Assembly (NCBI RefSeq): GCF_044761985.1
Contig: NZ_JBIWDK010000003.1
Coordinates: 1 to 64,000 of the forward strand
Length of the DNA stretch: 64,000 nucleotides
Reading direction: 5' to 3'
From: Peribacillus sp044761985
Lineage (GTDB): Bacteria > Bacillota > Bacilli > Bacillales > DSM-1321
Both the position numbers and the translations under genes were made by a program. Of the stretch, positions 43,561-52,062 are shown piece after piece; within the stretch, counting starts at the first letter, position 1; every line of letters begins with the position of its first letter. The notes under the pieces were generated by a model. That model did no database searches, had not been told where the DNA came from, and saw nothing but the letters and a program-made list of their open reading frames with translations.

Positions 43561-44229
43561 TTATCCTTCTAGGACGGAAAAAGATCCTTCTCCGCCGTGA
43601 ATCTCGAGGAACATATCCATCAATGACTTTGTGAGCTGTTCGGCTTCTTTGATGGGTGTCTTTGCTTGTAAATAGATGATCTGGATGGCATGTTTGGTGT
43701 CTTCGGTGACCTTCGTCCGTTCCGAATCGACGTAGGGACTCCCGAATGCGCCGTCATCATCAGCTGAAACGATCATGTTTTCCATCGAGTTCACCCGCCC
43801 ATTCAATCCAGGATATTGGTCCGGACTTCCACCAATTTTAATGGAGAGATCACCTGATAATGCATCTGCATCATAGATGCCAATCGGGACCTCGTATAAA
43901 AGCGAGAAGAAGTTATTCAAGTCGATGGCTGAATGGATAGGGGATAAGTAATTCTGCTTTTTGACTCGGCGGTATAGGGCCTCGACGGAAGGGCGATAGC
44001 GTGAAGGGTTCGTCCCGGTCATTTTGAAAATCTCCCGCCATTCTTTGATACCCGGAAAATCCGTGAGTTCCTTTTCTTCAAGATCAAAAAATAAAGCTTC
44101 TTGAAATAATTGAAGTCTCCCTTTTACCATTTGCGGCGAGGGGCCGACTTCGATGTTTTCGTATGTAATGAAACCAATCTTGAAATCGGGAACTTTGCTT
44201 GCGAGATTAGAGGAAATCTTAATTTCCAA
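43561..44229 (-). CDS. B3/B4 (tRNA-binding) domain protein
   Basis: The 222-residue protein matches the B3/B4 domain of phenylalanyl-tRNA synthetase beta, found as a stand-alone protein in many bacteria. Motifs include GTNPSRYRPSVEALYRRVKK and DADALSGDLSIKIGG. It has no synthetase core. Stand-alone versions may edit mischarged tRNA or bind amino acids; this is unproven. TTG at 44229 is preferred because GGAGGTG lies 6 nt upstream; the frame extends to 44244, which overlaps that ribosome binding site. Confidence 0.85.
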   Translation of the reverse strand: MEIKISSNLASKVPDFKIGFITYENIEVGPSPQMVKGRLQLFQEALFFDLEEKELTDFPGIKEWREIFKMTGTNPSRYRPSVEALYRRVKKQNYLSPIHSAIDLNNFFSLLYEVPIGIYDADALSGDLSIKIGGSPDQYPGLNGRVNSMENMIVSADDDGAFGSPYVDSERTKVTEDTKHAIQIIYLQAKTPIKEAEQLTKSLMDMFLEIHGGEGSFSVLEG

Positions 44230-44334
44230 GTGATACACCTCCAAAAATGATTGAAATTAGTTTATCATAGATACCAATGGTTTGATATGTTACAAGCATC
44301 ATTGGGTAGAATGAAGAGAACGAAGGTGATAGAA

Positions 44335-45474
44335 ATGGATATGCATGCACTCAAGCAAGAAATGATTTTATATAGTAAGGAAATAGGCATCGATAAAATC
44401 GGTTTTACGTCAGCCACGACGTTCACGGAGTTGAAAAGCAGGCTGATCCGACAGCAGGAGCTGGATTATCAGTCCGGCTTCGAAGAAAAGGATATCGAAA
44501 AAAGGGTCAGGCCCGAATTGATCTTCGATAAACCGCAATCGATCATATCAATTGCGCTTGCCTACCCTTCGAAATTGAAGGATGCCCCTCAAAGCAAGAA
44601 AGGAGAGCGCCGCGGGATTTTTTGCCGGGCCTCCTGGGGAACGGATTACCATACCGTGCTCCGTAATAAACTGCAGCTACTTGAAGATTTTATAAAAGGG
44701 AAAGTCCCTGGAGCCATGGCGAAATCAATGGTGGATACGGGCGAACTTTCGGACCGGGCCGTTGCAGAGCGGGCAGGAATCGGATGGAGCGCCAAAAACA
44801 GCATGATCATCACTCCGGAATTTGGTTCGTATGTGTATTTGGGTGACATGATTACCAACTTGCCGTTCGAGCCGGATCAGCCGATGGAGGATCAGTGCGG
44901 CACATGCAATAAGTGTGTGGATGTATGCCCAACAGGTGCCCTTGTGCAAGGTGGACAGTTGAATGCCAAACGCTGTATTGCATTTTTGACGCAGACGAAA
45001 GATTTCCTTCCAGATGAATTCAGGACGAAAATAGGCAACCGGTTATATGGATGTGATACGTGTCAGACTGTCTGTCCAAAAAATAAAGGGATGGATTTTC
45101 ATTTTCATGAAGAGATGGAGCCGGATCCCGAGCTTGCCAAACCGCTGCTAAAGCCATTGCTCACCATCTCCAATCGTGATTTTAAAGAGACATACGGACA
45201 TGTATCTGGATCATGGCGTGGCAAAAAGCCGATTCAGCGGAATGCCATCTTGGCATTGGCTCACTTTAAGGATGAAACCGCTATGCCCGAACTGATCCAA
45301 ATCATGCAAGAAGACCCGCGCCCCGTTTTGCGTGGCACGGCTGCCTGGGCGATCGGGAAAATCGGTCGGGAACGGTCGACCTCCATTTTGGAAGAAGCCA
45401 GGTTGAAGGAAAAAGACGAAGAAGTGCTCGTGGAAATTGAAAAAGGATTACAGTTCACTTACCATAATGAATAA
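44335..45474 (+). CDS. queG: Epoxyqueuosine reductase QueG
   Basis: The 379-residue enzyme has an N-terminal cobalamin-binding region (RRGIFCRASWGTDYH; ERAGIGWSAKNSMIITPEFG) and two [4Fe-4S] clusters in CGTCNKCVDVCPTGAL and YGCDTCQTVCP, with an extra Cys in RCIAFLTQ. C-terminal HEAT-like repeats (about 290-375) follow. It performs the last step of queuosine synthesis, reducing epoxyqueuosine in tRNA. It corresponds to B. subtilis yhbA/queG, also located just before yhbB and trmL. The ATG at 44335 follows AAGGTGAT; the frame is open from 44251 but has no ribosome binding site there. Confidence 0.94.
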   Translation: MDMHALKQEMILYSKEIGIDKIGFTSATTFTELKSRLIRQQELDYQSGFEEKDIEKRVRPELIFDKPQSIISIALAYPSKLKDAPQSKKGERRGIFCRASWGTDYHTVLRNKLQLLEDFIKGKVPGAMAKSMVDTGELSDRAVAERAGIGWSAKNSMIITPEFGSYVYLGDMITNLPFEPDQPMEDQCGTCNKCVDVCPTGALVQGGQLNAKRCIAFLTQTKDFLPDEFRTKIGNRLYGCDTCQTVCPKNKGMDFHFHEEMEPDPELAKPLLKPLLTISNRDFKETYGHVSGSWRGKKPIQRNAILALAHFKDETAMPELIQIMQEDPRPVLRGTAAWAIGKIGRERSTSILEEARLKEKDEEVLVEIEKGLQFTYHNE

Positions 45475-45478
45475 AAAG

Positions 45479-45518
45479 GAAGGCCCCGAATGCAACCATT
45501 CGGGGCCTTTCCATTTTT
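45479..45518 (+). terminator. Terminator after queG
   Basis: AAGGCCCCGAATG / CATTCGGGGCCTTT hairpin, then CCATTTTT. Confidence 0.92.
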
Positions 45519-45523
45519 AGCAG

Positions 45524-45619
45524 TTTGACCGATAAATAGTGTGATTTGACCGATAAAAGTGGCAAAACGACCGATAAAAAGCCGAATTGACTGATAAAAC
45601 CACCCCATCGACCGATAAT
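45524..45619 (+). repeat. Five phased GACCGATAA repeats
   Basis: The 9-mer GACCGATAA, often as TTGACCGATAAA, occurs at 45527, 45548, 45569, 45589 (GACTGATAA) and 45610. Spacings are 21, 21, 20 and 21 bp, two turns of B-DNA. The bases between the cores are not conserved. It lies between the queG terminator and the amidase gene. Function unknown; a protein-binding array is one possibility. Confidence 0.85.
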
Positions 45620-45664
45620 TGCTCCTCAGTTGAACAATGGACCGAATGAAGTTGTGTTTTTAAC

Positions 45665-45713
45665 CAAGCCCTCCTTCATACACATTAGAAGAGGTGCTAT
45701 GAAGGAGGGCTTG
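45665..45713 (+). promoter_or_regulatory. Perfect 16-bp hairpin covering the amidase gene ribosome binding site
   Basis: The left arm CAAGCCCTCCTTCATA (45665-45680) is the exact complement of the right arm (45698-45713), with a 17-nt loop. The right arm contains AAGGAGGG, the ribosome binding site of the TTG start at 45717. A folded mRNA would hide it. The tail after the hairpin (ATTTT) is too weak for a good terminator. Confidence 0.8.
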
Positions 45714-45716
45714 ATT

Positions 45717-46574
45717 TTGAGGGAACAGTTGAAACGGCTTTTACAGGAAAGGGTTGAACTTTACACTTCCAATGAGCATGTACGGGGAGAGGGTAAGATC
45801 TATCTGAAAAAGGAAGCACTGAAGAAGCATGATACGGAAATTGTCCGTGTGAATGCTGCTGGAAAGGTTGACTCGGAACGGCAGGAAGGGGATTTGAAAA
45901 TCCTGACCTATCAAGTGCATCTGCAGTATTTAATGAAGCAGGAGGATGGCTTCTATATAGAAGAGGAGATGGAAGAGAGGGAGGCGCGGTTTCGGGATGA
46001 ATACTTAATAGAAGAACGGGAGCTTGAACCTGATTTAGAACCTGACGAGGACCCGGAAAATTGGGAAGTGGGTTTGGATCGGCTTTCTTATAAGTATGAC
46101 CGGATGAAGGCGGTTCAGTATGCGGAGCGATGGTGGAATGAGTTCAATCCACAGTATTATAAATTCACGGATGACTGCACCAACTTTATTTCCCAGTGCT
46201 TGCATGCCGGGAACATCCCGATGTGGGGCGAGCCGAACAAGAATAAAGGGTGGTGGATCAGAGGAAAGAATTGGAGCTATACCTGGACGACAGCTCATTC
46301 TTTGTATCATCTGCTTAAGGGAGGGAAAGGGATCAGGACAAAAGAAGTGGAGACGGCACAGGAATTGAACCTGGGTGACATCCTGTGCATTGACTTTGAA
46401 GGTGACGGGCGGTTCGATCATAACTTGATTGTGACGGCAAAGGACCAAAAAGGCATGCCGCTTGTGAATGCCCATACGATGAATAGTCGCCATCGATATT
46501 GGACGTATGAGGATTCGACTCGATATACACCGAACATCGTCTATAAATTTTTCGTGATATTAGATGGAGTGTGA
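45717..46574 (+). CDS. yhbB: Amidase-domain protein (YhbB-like)
   Basis: The 285-residue protein has an N-terminal half of unknown fold with an acidic linker (EPDLEPDEDPENWE). The C-terminal half is a putative amidase domain: DRMKAVQYAERWWNEFNPQY, then FTDDCTNFISQCLHAGNIPM with the nucleophile Cys, then FDHNLIVTA with the His. This is a papain-like fold found in Bacillus sporulation-related wall proteins. No signal peptide is seen. Position after queG and before trmL matches B. subtilis yhbB. The TTG at 45717 lies 7 nt after AAGGAGGG; ATG 45699 is upstream of this site. The ribosome binding site is buried in a hairpin. Confidence 0.85.
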   Translation: MREQLKRLLQERVELYTSNEHVRGEGKIYLKKEALKKHDTEIVRVNAAGKVDSERQEGDLKILTYQVHLQYLMKQEDGFYIEEEMEEREARFRDEYLIEERELEPDLEPDEDPENWEVGLDRLSYKYDRMKAVQYAERWWNEFNPQYYKFTDDCTNFISQCLHAGNIPMWGEPNKNKGWWIRGKNWSYTWTTAHSLYHLLKGGKGIRTKEVETAQELNLGDILCIDFEGDGRFDHNLIVTAKDQKGMPLVNAHTMNSRHRYWTYEDSTRYTPNIVYKFFVILDGV

Positions 46575-46597
46575 TTGTTTTTAGTCTGTTTGTTTAA

Positions 46598-46606
46598 TGC
46601 TATAAT
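46598..46606 (+). promoter_or_regulatory. Extended -10 promoter of trmL
   Basis: TGCTATAAT (46598-46606) is an extended -10 element about 33 bp before the start. The -35 is poor. Confidence 0.6.
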
Positions 46607-46638
46607 TAGTTGAAGTTTAAACTAGAGGTGAAAATGAA

Positions 46639-47127
46639 GTGGCAATACATGTAGTTTTATATCAACCACAGATTCCAGCAAATACAGGAAATATCGCAAG
46701 AACATGCGCAGGAACGGATTCACACCTGCACCTTATCCGTCCGCTTGGTTTTTCAACGGATGATAAACAGCTTAAACGGGCTGGGCTCGATTATTGGGAA
46801 CATGTGAAGATTCATTATTATGATTCATTGGAAGAGTTTTTTGAGAAGAATGCCGGCGGTGCATTTTATTACTTAACCAAATTTGGTGAACAGCCGCATA
46901 CAACCTTCGATTACAGTGATCAAGAAAGTGAAATTTATTTTATTTTCGGACGCGAAACGACAGGACTGCCAAAAGAGTTGATCAAAGAGAATATGGACAG
47001 ATGTCTCCGTATTCCAATGACGGATAAAATTCGGTCACTGAACCTTTCCAATACGGCCGCCATCTTGATTTATGAGGCGTTAAGACAACAGGATTACCGT
47101 GACTTGGAATTAAAAAGAGAATATTAA
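46639..47127 (+). CDS. trmL: tRNA (cytidine(34)-2'-O)-methyltransferase TrmL
   Basis: The 162-residue SPOUT-class methyltransferase has motif 1 QPQIPANTGNIARTCAG, motif 2 YFIFGRETTGLPKEL and motif 3 IPMTDKIRSLNLSNTAAILI forming the SAM-binding knot. It methylates the ribose of the wobble base in tRNA-Leu. Known as CspR in B. subtilis, in the same position after yhbB. Start is GTG at 46639 with AGAGGTGA upstream. Confidence 0.94.
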   Translation: MAIHVVLYQPQIPANTGNIARTCAGTDSHLHLIRPLGFSTDDKQLKRAGLDYWEHVKIHYYDSLEEFFEKNAGGAFYYLTKFGEQPHTTFDYSDQESEIYFIFGRETTGLPKELIKENMDRCLRIPMTDKIRSLNLSNTAAILIYEALRQQDYRDLELKREY

Positions 47128-47133
47128 GGAGTT

Positions 47134-47169
47134 ATTCGTCAGCGGGGTGGGGATGCTTTGCTGACGAAT
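47134..47169 (+). other. Hairpin between trmL and the nitroreductase gene
   Basis: ATTCGTCAGC / GCTGACGAAT form a 10-bp stem with a 16-nt G-rich loop. No T-run follows, so it may be an RNA-processing or stabilising element, or an operator. Confidence 0.5.
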
Positions 47170-47196
47170 GCTTATACATAATTAGGGGGGAAAGCA

Positions 47197-47946
47197 ATGA
47201 ATAACATCATCGAGAAAATTCTGGACCACCGTTCCGTCCGTTCTTTTGAGGACAAGCTATTGTCTGCGAAACAAATTTCCACGATTGTTGAGTGTGCACA
47301 GGCTGCATCAACTTCAAGCTATATCCAGGCCTATTCGATCATCGGGGTGACCGACCCGGAAAAGAAAGCCAAGCTTGCTGAATTGGCTGGACCTCAATCA
47401 TATGTAGAGAATAGTGGACATTTATTCGTGTTTTGTGCCGATTTACATCGTATGGACATAGTAGCCGAGATGGAAAACGAAGATCTTACTGCACCAATTG
47501 AAAGTACGGAAAAATTCATGGTGGCCTGCATCGATGCCGCACTCGCTGCTCAAAATGCGGCGCTTGCTGCTGAATCAATGGACCTCGGCATTTGCTATAT
47601 TGGTGGTATTCGTAATGACCTTCAACAAGTTTCGGAAATCCTGGACATCCCACATCGTGTCGTTCCTCTATTCGGCCTTGTTGTCGGGTATCCTAAAAAA
47701 CGTTCAGACAAGAAGCCAAGACTTCCTCAAGCCAATGTATATCATGAAAATGGCTATCAAACGGATAAACAGACCTTCATCGGTCAGCTAGAAGTATACA
47801 ATGATACGATTTCCGACTATTATGAGCAACGGACCAAAGGAAAACGGAAAGAAACCTGGACGCAACAAATGGCTGACATGGCCGGCAAGAAAAGCCGGAT
47901 GTATATGAAGGACTTTGTGGAAAAACAAGGATTGAAAAAACAATAA
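47197..47946 (+). CDS. nfrA: Oxygen-insensitive NADPH nitroreductase / FMN reductase NfrA-like
   Basis: The 249-residue flavoprotein has the nitroreductase fold: DHRSVRSFEDKLLSAKQIST at the FMN phosphate site, AAQNAALAAESMDLGICYIG, and VVPLFGLVVGYP. Length and motifs match B. subtilis NfrA and E. coli NfsA. It reduces FMN, quinones or nitro compounds with NADPH. Start ATG has AGGGGGGAAAG upstream. Separate transcription from trmL is possible given the hairpin between. Confidence 0.9.
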   Translation: MNNIIEKILDHRSVRSFEDKLLSAKQISTIVECAQAASTSSYIQAYSIIGVTDPEKKAKLAELAGPQSYVENSGHLFVFCADLHRMDIVAEMENEDLTAPIESTEKFMVACIDAALAAQNAALAAESMDLGICYIGGIRNDLQQVSEILDIPHRVVPLFGLVVGYPKKRSDKKPRLPQANVYHENGYQTDKQTFIGQLEVYNDTISDYYEQRTKGKRKETWTQQMADMAGKKSRMYMKDFVEKQGLKKQ

Positions 47947-48026
47947 TTATAGGTGGATGATTCTCTACTTCATGTTCGAGCATCCATTTAAAAGGATTAC
48001 ATCCCATTAATTATATAGAGCTTAAA

Positions 48027-48064
48027 AATAAGAGCCTGACACTAAGTGTTGGGCTCTTATTTCT
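48027..48064 (+). terminator. Terminator after the nitroreductase gene
   Basis: AATAAGAGCC / GGCTCTTATT hairpin, then TCTT. Confidence 0.8.
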
Positions 48065-48297
48065 TGTATAAATTAAAATAATGCAGATATTCTTTTTCTG
48101 ATAGGATGTAAAAAAAATTTCCGATGAATTATTTCGAAGGTTCAAGGAGGCATGTCATAAATCAAGTAAAAGGAGATTATCCGCTTTTTAACAAAGTAAA
48201 TATTAACAAAGGCAATAGTGAGAAAACTTCACAGCCTAATTAAGTATATAATAAACATTTGTACTGATAACTTCATAATAAGAAAGGAAGTAACAAT
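48065..48297. other. Intergenic stretch without a gene
   Basis: An AGGAGGCATG at 48145-48154 is followed by a stop two codons later, so it is not a gene. I see no known RNA element. Confidence 0.35.
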
Positions 48298-49041
48298 TTG
48301 CAGGTATTAGGTGGTATTTTATTTTTTTGTAGCTTCATATCTATCTTTGTATTTATCATTTTAGGTATAGTAGCACTACTCAAAAAGAACGGAAAGGCAA
48401 AATCACGTTTTATTGGAGTGGGTGGTTCATTTATTGTAGCCATCATTTCATTTATTATTATAGGAGCAAGCGGGGAATCTGAAGAAACCACAACAGATAA
48501 AGAGAAGCCAGCTCAAGAACAGAAAACAGAAAAGGCAGAAACACCTGAAGAGAAAGCAGAGAGAGAGGCCAAGGAGAAGGCCATTGTTGAGGAGAAAGCG
48601 AAACAGGCTGCTGAAGAAAAAGCTAAGGATGAAGCAGAGGCTAAGAAGAAGGCTGAAGCTGAGAAGAAAGCTAAAGAAGAAGCTGAAAAGAAAGCTAAAG
48701 AAGAAGCGGCTGCTAAAAAAGCAAATGCAAAACCTATTGAATATAATAGGTTGAAGAAAAATCCAGATAAAATGATTGGTGAGTATACGAAATATACTGG
48801 TGAGGTTATTCAGATCCAGGAAGAAGAGGACTTTACGGCCATCCGTTTAGCTGTTACAAAAACATCATATGGATATGATCCTAATGACATTATAATGGTC
48901 ATGTATGCAGGTACGACCGATTATATAGAAGATGATGTTATTACTGTGTACGGAACTATTTCTGGCGAATACAGCTACACTTCCCAAGCCGGTTGGGAAA
49001 TCTCTATTCCAAGCATGCTTGCTGAAGAGTTTGAAAAGTAA
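48298..49041 (+). CDS. Membrane-anchored coiled-coil protein with C-terminal OB-like domain
   Basis: The 247-residue protein has two N-terminal transmembrane segments (about 5-27 and 38-58) and a long Ala/Glu/Lys-rich coiled coil (70-150; repeats of KAKEEAEKKA). The C-terminal beta-domain (about 155-247; YTGEVIQIQEEEDFTAIRLA, DDVITVYGTISGEYSY) resembles the OB-like domain of Firmicutes proteins with similar layout. Function unknown. Start TTG at 48298 follows AAAGGAAG. The coiled-coil coding part is repetitive. Confidence 0.78.
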   Translation: MQVLGGILFFCSFISIFVFIILGIVALLKKNGKAKSRFIGVGGSFIVAIISFIIIGASGESEETTTDKEKPAQEQKTEKAETPEEKAEREAKEKAIVEEKAKQAAEEKAKDEAEAKKKAEAEKKAKEEAEKKAKEEAAAKKANAKPIEYNRLKKNPDKMIGEYTKYTGEVIQIQEEEDFTAIRLAVTKTSYGYDPNDIIMVMYAGTTDYIEDDVITVYGTISGEYSYTSQAGWEISIPSMLAEEFEK

Positions 49042-49106
49042 AAGGAAAGTCACTCTTAGTGGAGGCACTTATTTGGTGTCTCTTTTTTATATGCTTTTCT
49101 TCCAAA

Positions 49107-49161
49107 AAAAAGGGGCTTCCCCCACAAGTCATTTTCATGACTTGTGGGATAGCTCCCTTTT
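49107..49161. terminator. Bidirectional terminator
   Basis: AAAGGG, CCCACAAGTCAT and their complements form a long hairpin, with A7 on the left and T5 on the right. Confidence 0.9.
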
Positions 49162-49171
49162 TCGTATGCTC

Positions 49172-49267
49172 TTATTTATTTTTCACACCTGGTTTGTCGG
49201 CATATCCACCAGTGAAGATGGCAGCTAAAAACGCAATTGTTACGGCAATGACAATAACTGTTCCCAT
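49172..49267 (-). CDS. Single-pass membrane microprotein, 31 aa
   Basis: The peptide starts MGTVIVIAVTIAFLAAIFTG and ends GYADKPGVKNK: one transmembrane helix and a charged tail. GGGAGG lies 7 nt before the ATG, and the strong terminator at 49107-49161 follows directly, both supporting a real gene. A longer frame to 49375 has no ribosome binding site. No family is recognised. Confidence 0.7.
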   Translation of the reverse strand: MGTVIVIAVTIAFLAAIFTGGYADKPGVKNK

Positions 49268-49444
49268 GATGTAACCTCCCTTTACCCATATTGTCCCACT
49301 TAAGTATAGGCTTAGTATACCCCAATTTTTAGTAGATGTGCACGTAAATTTTCTTGCCTCGTGATTTGTCACCAAATATTCAAGACTTTAAAGGAAAACC
49401 TTGGATTGGGCAGCCGGACAAGATGAACCTCTTTGGAAAGTCTG

Positions 49445-49473
49445 ACATGTTTGTCAAACTCGGCGCATAGATT
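49445..49473 (+). promoter_or_regulatory. SigE-like promoter of prkA
   Basis: ACATGTT (49445-49451) and CATAGATT (49466-49473), 14-bp spacer, fit the SigE consensus moderately. prkA is SigE-dependent in B. subtilis. Confidence 0.6.
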
Positions 49474-49510
49474 TAAGTATTCTCTGAAAGTGATAGGGGG
49501 AGGTTCCTAG

Positions 49511-51406
49511 ATGGATATTTTAAAGAAAATCGAAAAATTTAGAGAAGATGAACAGAAGCTGAAGTGGGAAGGCACCTTCGCAGAATACTTAGAGATACTG
49601 AAAGAAAAGCCATTAGTTGCACAATCTGCTCATTCGCGTGTATACAACATGATCAGAGATGCTGGGATAGAGGAAGTAGATGGAACGAAGAAGTACAACT
49701 TTTTCAGTGGTCAGCTGTTTGGACTTGAGGATTCATTGGAGAGGCTCATCGAGGAGTATTTTCATCCCGCCGCTAAGCGGTTGGATGTCCGAAAGAGGAT
49801 TTTGCTTTTGATGGGACCGGTATCAGGCGGGAAGTCTACATTGGTTTCACTCCTTAAGAGGGGGCTTGAAAGTTATTCGTTAAATGACTCAGGGGCGATC
49901 TATGCGATAAAAGGATGTCCGATGCATGAAGATCCACTGCATCTCATTCCTCAAAACTTGCGGCAGGATTTCTTTGAGGAGTATGGCATCCGGATTGAGG
50001 GGAATCTGTCACCGCTGAATGTGATGAGATTGGAACAGGAATATGGCAGCCGGATTGAAGACGTGATGGTTGAGCGTATCTTCCTTTCAGAAGACAAACG
50101 TGTGGGGATTGGTACATTCAGTCCGTCCGACCCTAAATCACAGGATATTGCCGACTTGACCGGAAGCATCGACTTTTCGACGATCGCCGAATTTGGATCT
50201 GAATCAGATCCGCGAGCCTATCGCTTTGATGGTGAGCTCAATAAGGCAAATCGCGGAATGATGGAGTTCCAGGAAATGCTGAAATGTGATGAGAAGTTTT
50301 TATGGCATTTGCTCTCACTGACCCAGGAGGGGAATTTCAAAGCAGGAAGGTTCGCATTAATCAGTGCAGATGAACTGATCGTTGCCCATACGAATGAAAC
50401 GGAGTACAAGGCATTCATATCCAACAAAAAAAATGAAGCCCTACATTCCCGGATTATCGTCATGCCGATCCCGTATAACTTAAAGGTGAGCGAAGAAGAG
50501 AAGATTTATGAAAAAATGATCCATGAAAGCGATGTTTCCGATGTCCACATTGCTCCGCATACCTTGCGGGTGGCAGCCATTTTCAGTATCATGACCCGTT
50601 TAAAGGATCCGAAAAAAGGTGATATCGATTTATTGAAAAAGATGAGACTGTACGATGGGGAAAATGTTGAAGGATTCAACTCCGCGGACATCAATGAGCT
50701 GAAGAAGGAATACCAAGATGAAGGCATGAGCGGGATAGATCCACGGTATGTCATTAACCGGATATCCTCCACTATCATTCGGAAGGAAAACCCGTCTATC
50801 AACGCACTTGACGTATTGATGTCGTTGAAGGCAGGCCTTGACCAGCATCCGTCGATAACGAACGAGCTAAGGGAACGATATTTGAACTTCATTTCGCTTG
50901 CACGTAAGGAATATGATTCGATTGCCAAAAATGAAGTGCAAAAAGCGTTTGTGTATTCCTATGAAGAGTCGGCGAAGATCCTTATGGACAATTACCTAGA
51001 TAACGTCGAAGCATACTGCAATAAATCAAGACTGCGCGATCCACTGACTGGGGAGGAAATCAATCCAGACGAGAAATTGATGCGCTCGATTGAAGAACAA
51101 ATCGGCATTTCTGAAAATGCCAAAAAAGCCTTCCGTGAAGAAATCCTGATCCGTATCTCGGCCTATGCAAGGAAAGGAAAACGATTTGATTATAATTCCC
51201 ATGACCGCCTACGTGAAGCCATTCAGAAAAAGCTGTTTGCTGATTTGAAGGATGTTGTCAAAATCACGACTTCAACCAAGACACCGGATGAAAGACAACT
51301 GAAGAAAGTGAATGAAGTCATCAAGAGACTTATTGACGAACATGGGTATAACTCGACTTCCGCCAATGACTTACTTCGCTACGTAGGAAGCTTGTTAAAC
51401 CGCTAA
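49511..51406 (+). CDS. prkA: PrkA serine protein kinase / AAA+ family protein
   Basis: The 631-residue protein has an N-terminal AAA+ domain (Walker A GPVSGGKST at 102-110) and the C-terminal PrkA kinase-like region (from about residue 400). It is the YeaG/PrkA family, required for efficient sporulation in B. subtilis, where both kinase and protease activities have been reported. Start ATG has GGGGGAGG 8 nt upstream. yhbH, its usual partner, lies 1.7 kb downstream after several small genes. Confidence 0.95.
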   Translation: MDILKKIEKFREDEQKLKWEGTFAEYLEILKEKPLVAQSAHSRVYNMIRDAGIEEVDGTKKYNFFSGQLFGLEDSLERLIEEYFHPAAKRLDVRKRILLLMGPVSGGKSTLVSLLKRGLESYSLNDSGAIYAIKGCPMHEDPLHLIPQNLRQDFFEEYGIRIEGNLSPLNVMRLEQEYGSRIEDVMVERIFLSEDKRVGIGTFSPSDPKSQDIADLTGSIDFSTIAEFGSESDPRAYRFDGELNKANRGMMEFQEMLKCDEKFLWHLLSLTQEGNFKAGRFALISADELIVAHTNETEYKAFISNKKNEALHSRIIVMPIPYNLKVSEEEKIYEKMIHESDVSDVHIAPHTLRVAAIFSIMTRLKDPKKGDIDLLKKMRLYDGENVEGFNSADINELKKEYQDEGMSGIDPRYVINRISSTIIRKENPSINALDVLMSLKAGLDQHPSITNELRERYLNFISLARKEYDSIAKNEVQKAFVYSYEESAKILMDNYLDNVEAYCNKSRLRDPLTGEEINPDEKLMRSIEEQIGISENAKKAFREEILIRISAYARKGKRFDYNSHDRLREAIQKKLFADLKDVVKITTSTKTPDERQLKKVNEVIKRLIDEHGYNSTSANDLLRYVGSLLNR

Positions 51407-51409
51407 AAA

Positions 51410-51446
51410 CAAGAACACCCCTGCCTTAAAAGGTGGGGGTATTTAT
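51410..51446 (+). terminator. Terminator after prkA
   Basis: AACACCCC / GGGGGTATT hairpin, with a modest T-rich tail. Confidence 0.6.
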
Positions 51447-51677
51447 TGAAAGAAAATATTGTAAATAATACCAATTCGTGATATCTTTTAGCTGAAGCAG
51501 TTATTCTCCGATGTTAATAATACAACCTATTAAAATCCTCTGAAATACTTCGCGCTTCGGATATTTTCACATGATCGTCCAACATGTACATGAAGAAACG
51601 TTGTCGTTGTCATGGATCAGTAAGGTTTTTTCTGTTTTGTAAGCGTAATCATAAAAAGGTTGATGGAGGGATTTCAA

Positions 51678-52004
51678 ATGAGTGTAATCGCTGAATTGAA
51701 TGAATTGGCTGGTAAAATCAACAGTAATCCGGAGCATATCCAAAACGAGGAAAATCGTGTGTATCAATTCAACATTGAAGAGATTGGACCGGTTCAGCTG
51801 TTGATTAATAATGGACAAGTTGAAGTGATCGAAGGTACGACAAATGATCCAGAAGTGACATTGAAATTATCAGAGAAGAATTTCTCCAAGTTATTAAAGG
51901 ACGATTTAAATACAACGGTCGCTTTCATGACAGGTGGCCTAAAGGTAGATGGAAACATCGCTTTGGCATTGAAACTGCAGGAAATTGTAAAACGTTATAA
52001 ATGA
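51678..52004 (+). CDS. SCP2 sterol-binding domain protein
   Basis: The 108-residue protein consists almost wholly of an SCP2 domain (VYQFNIEEIGPVQLLINNGQ, then PEVTLKLSEKNFSKLLKDD and GGLKVDGNIALALKLQEIV). Bacterial SCP2 proteins bind lipids or acyl-CoA. Start ATG at 51678 has GGAGGG 7 nt upstream. Inserted between prkA and yhbH. Confidence 0.9.
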   Translation: MSVIAELNELAGKINSNPEHIQNEENRVYQFNIEEIGPVQLLINNGQVEVIEGTTNDPEVTLKLSEKNFSKLLKDDLNTTVAFMTGGLKVDGNIALALKLQEIVKRYK

Positions 52005-52005
52005 A

Positions 52006-52052
52006 AATACCGAACTCTGCCGTTCTTGGGAGAGTTCGGTATTTTTTGTGTT
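52006..52052. terminator. Bidirectional terminator
   Basis: AATACCGAACTCT / AGAGTTCGGTATT hairpin, with T6 on the plus strand, between convergent genes. Confidence 0.9.
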
Positions 52053-52062
52053 GTGGGTTCTT

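Noticed and set aside
35175..44244. Mobile genetic element or resistance island
   Set aside because: No transposase, integrase, terminal repeats or composition break is visible; efflux genes with local regulators are common in Bacillus chromosomes.
45524..45619. CRISPR array
   Set aside because: The repeated core is only 9 bp with 11-12 bp gaps and no cas genes are nearby; it is a short phased repeat, not a CRISPR.
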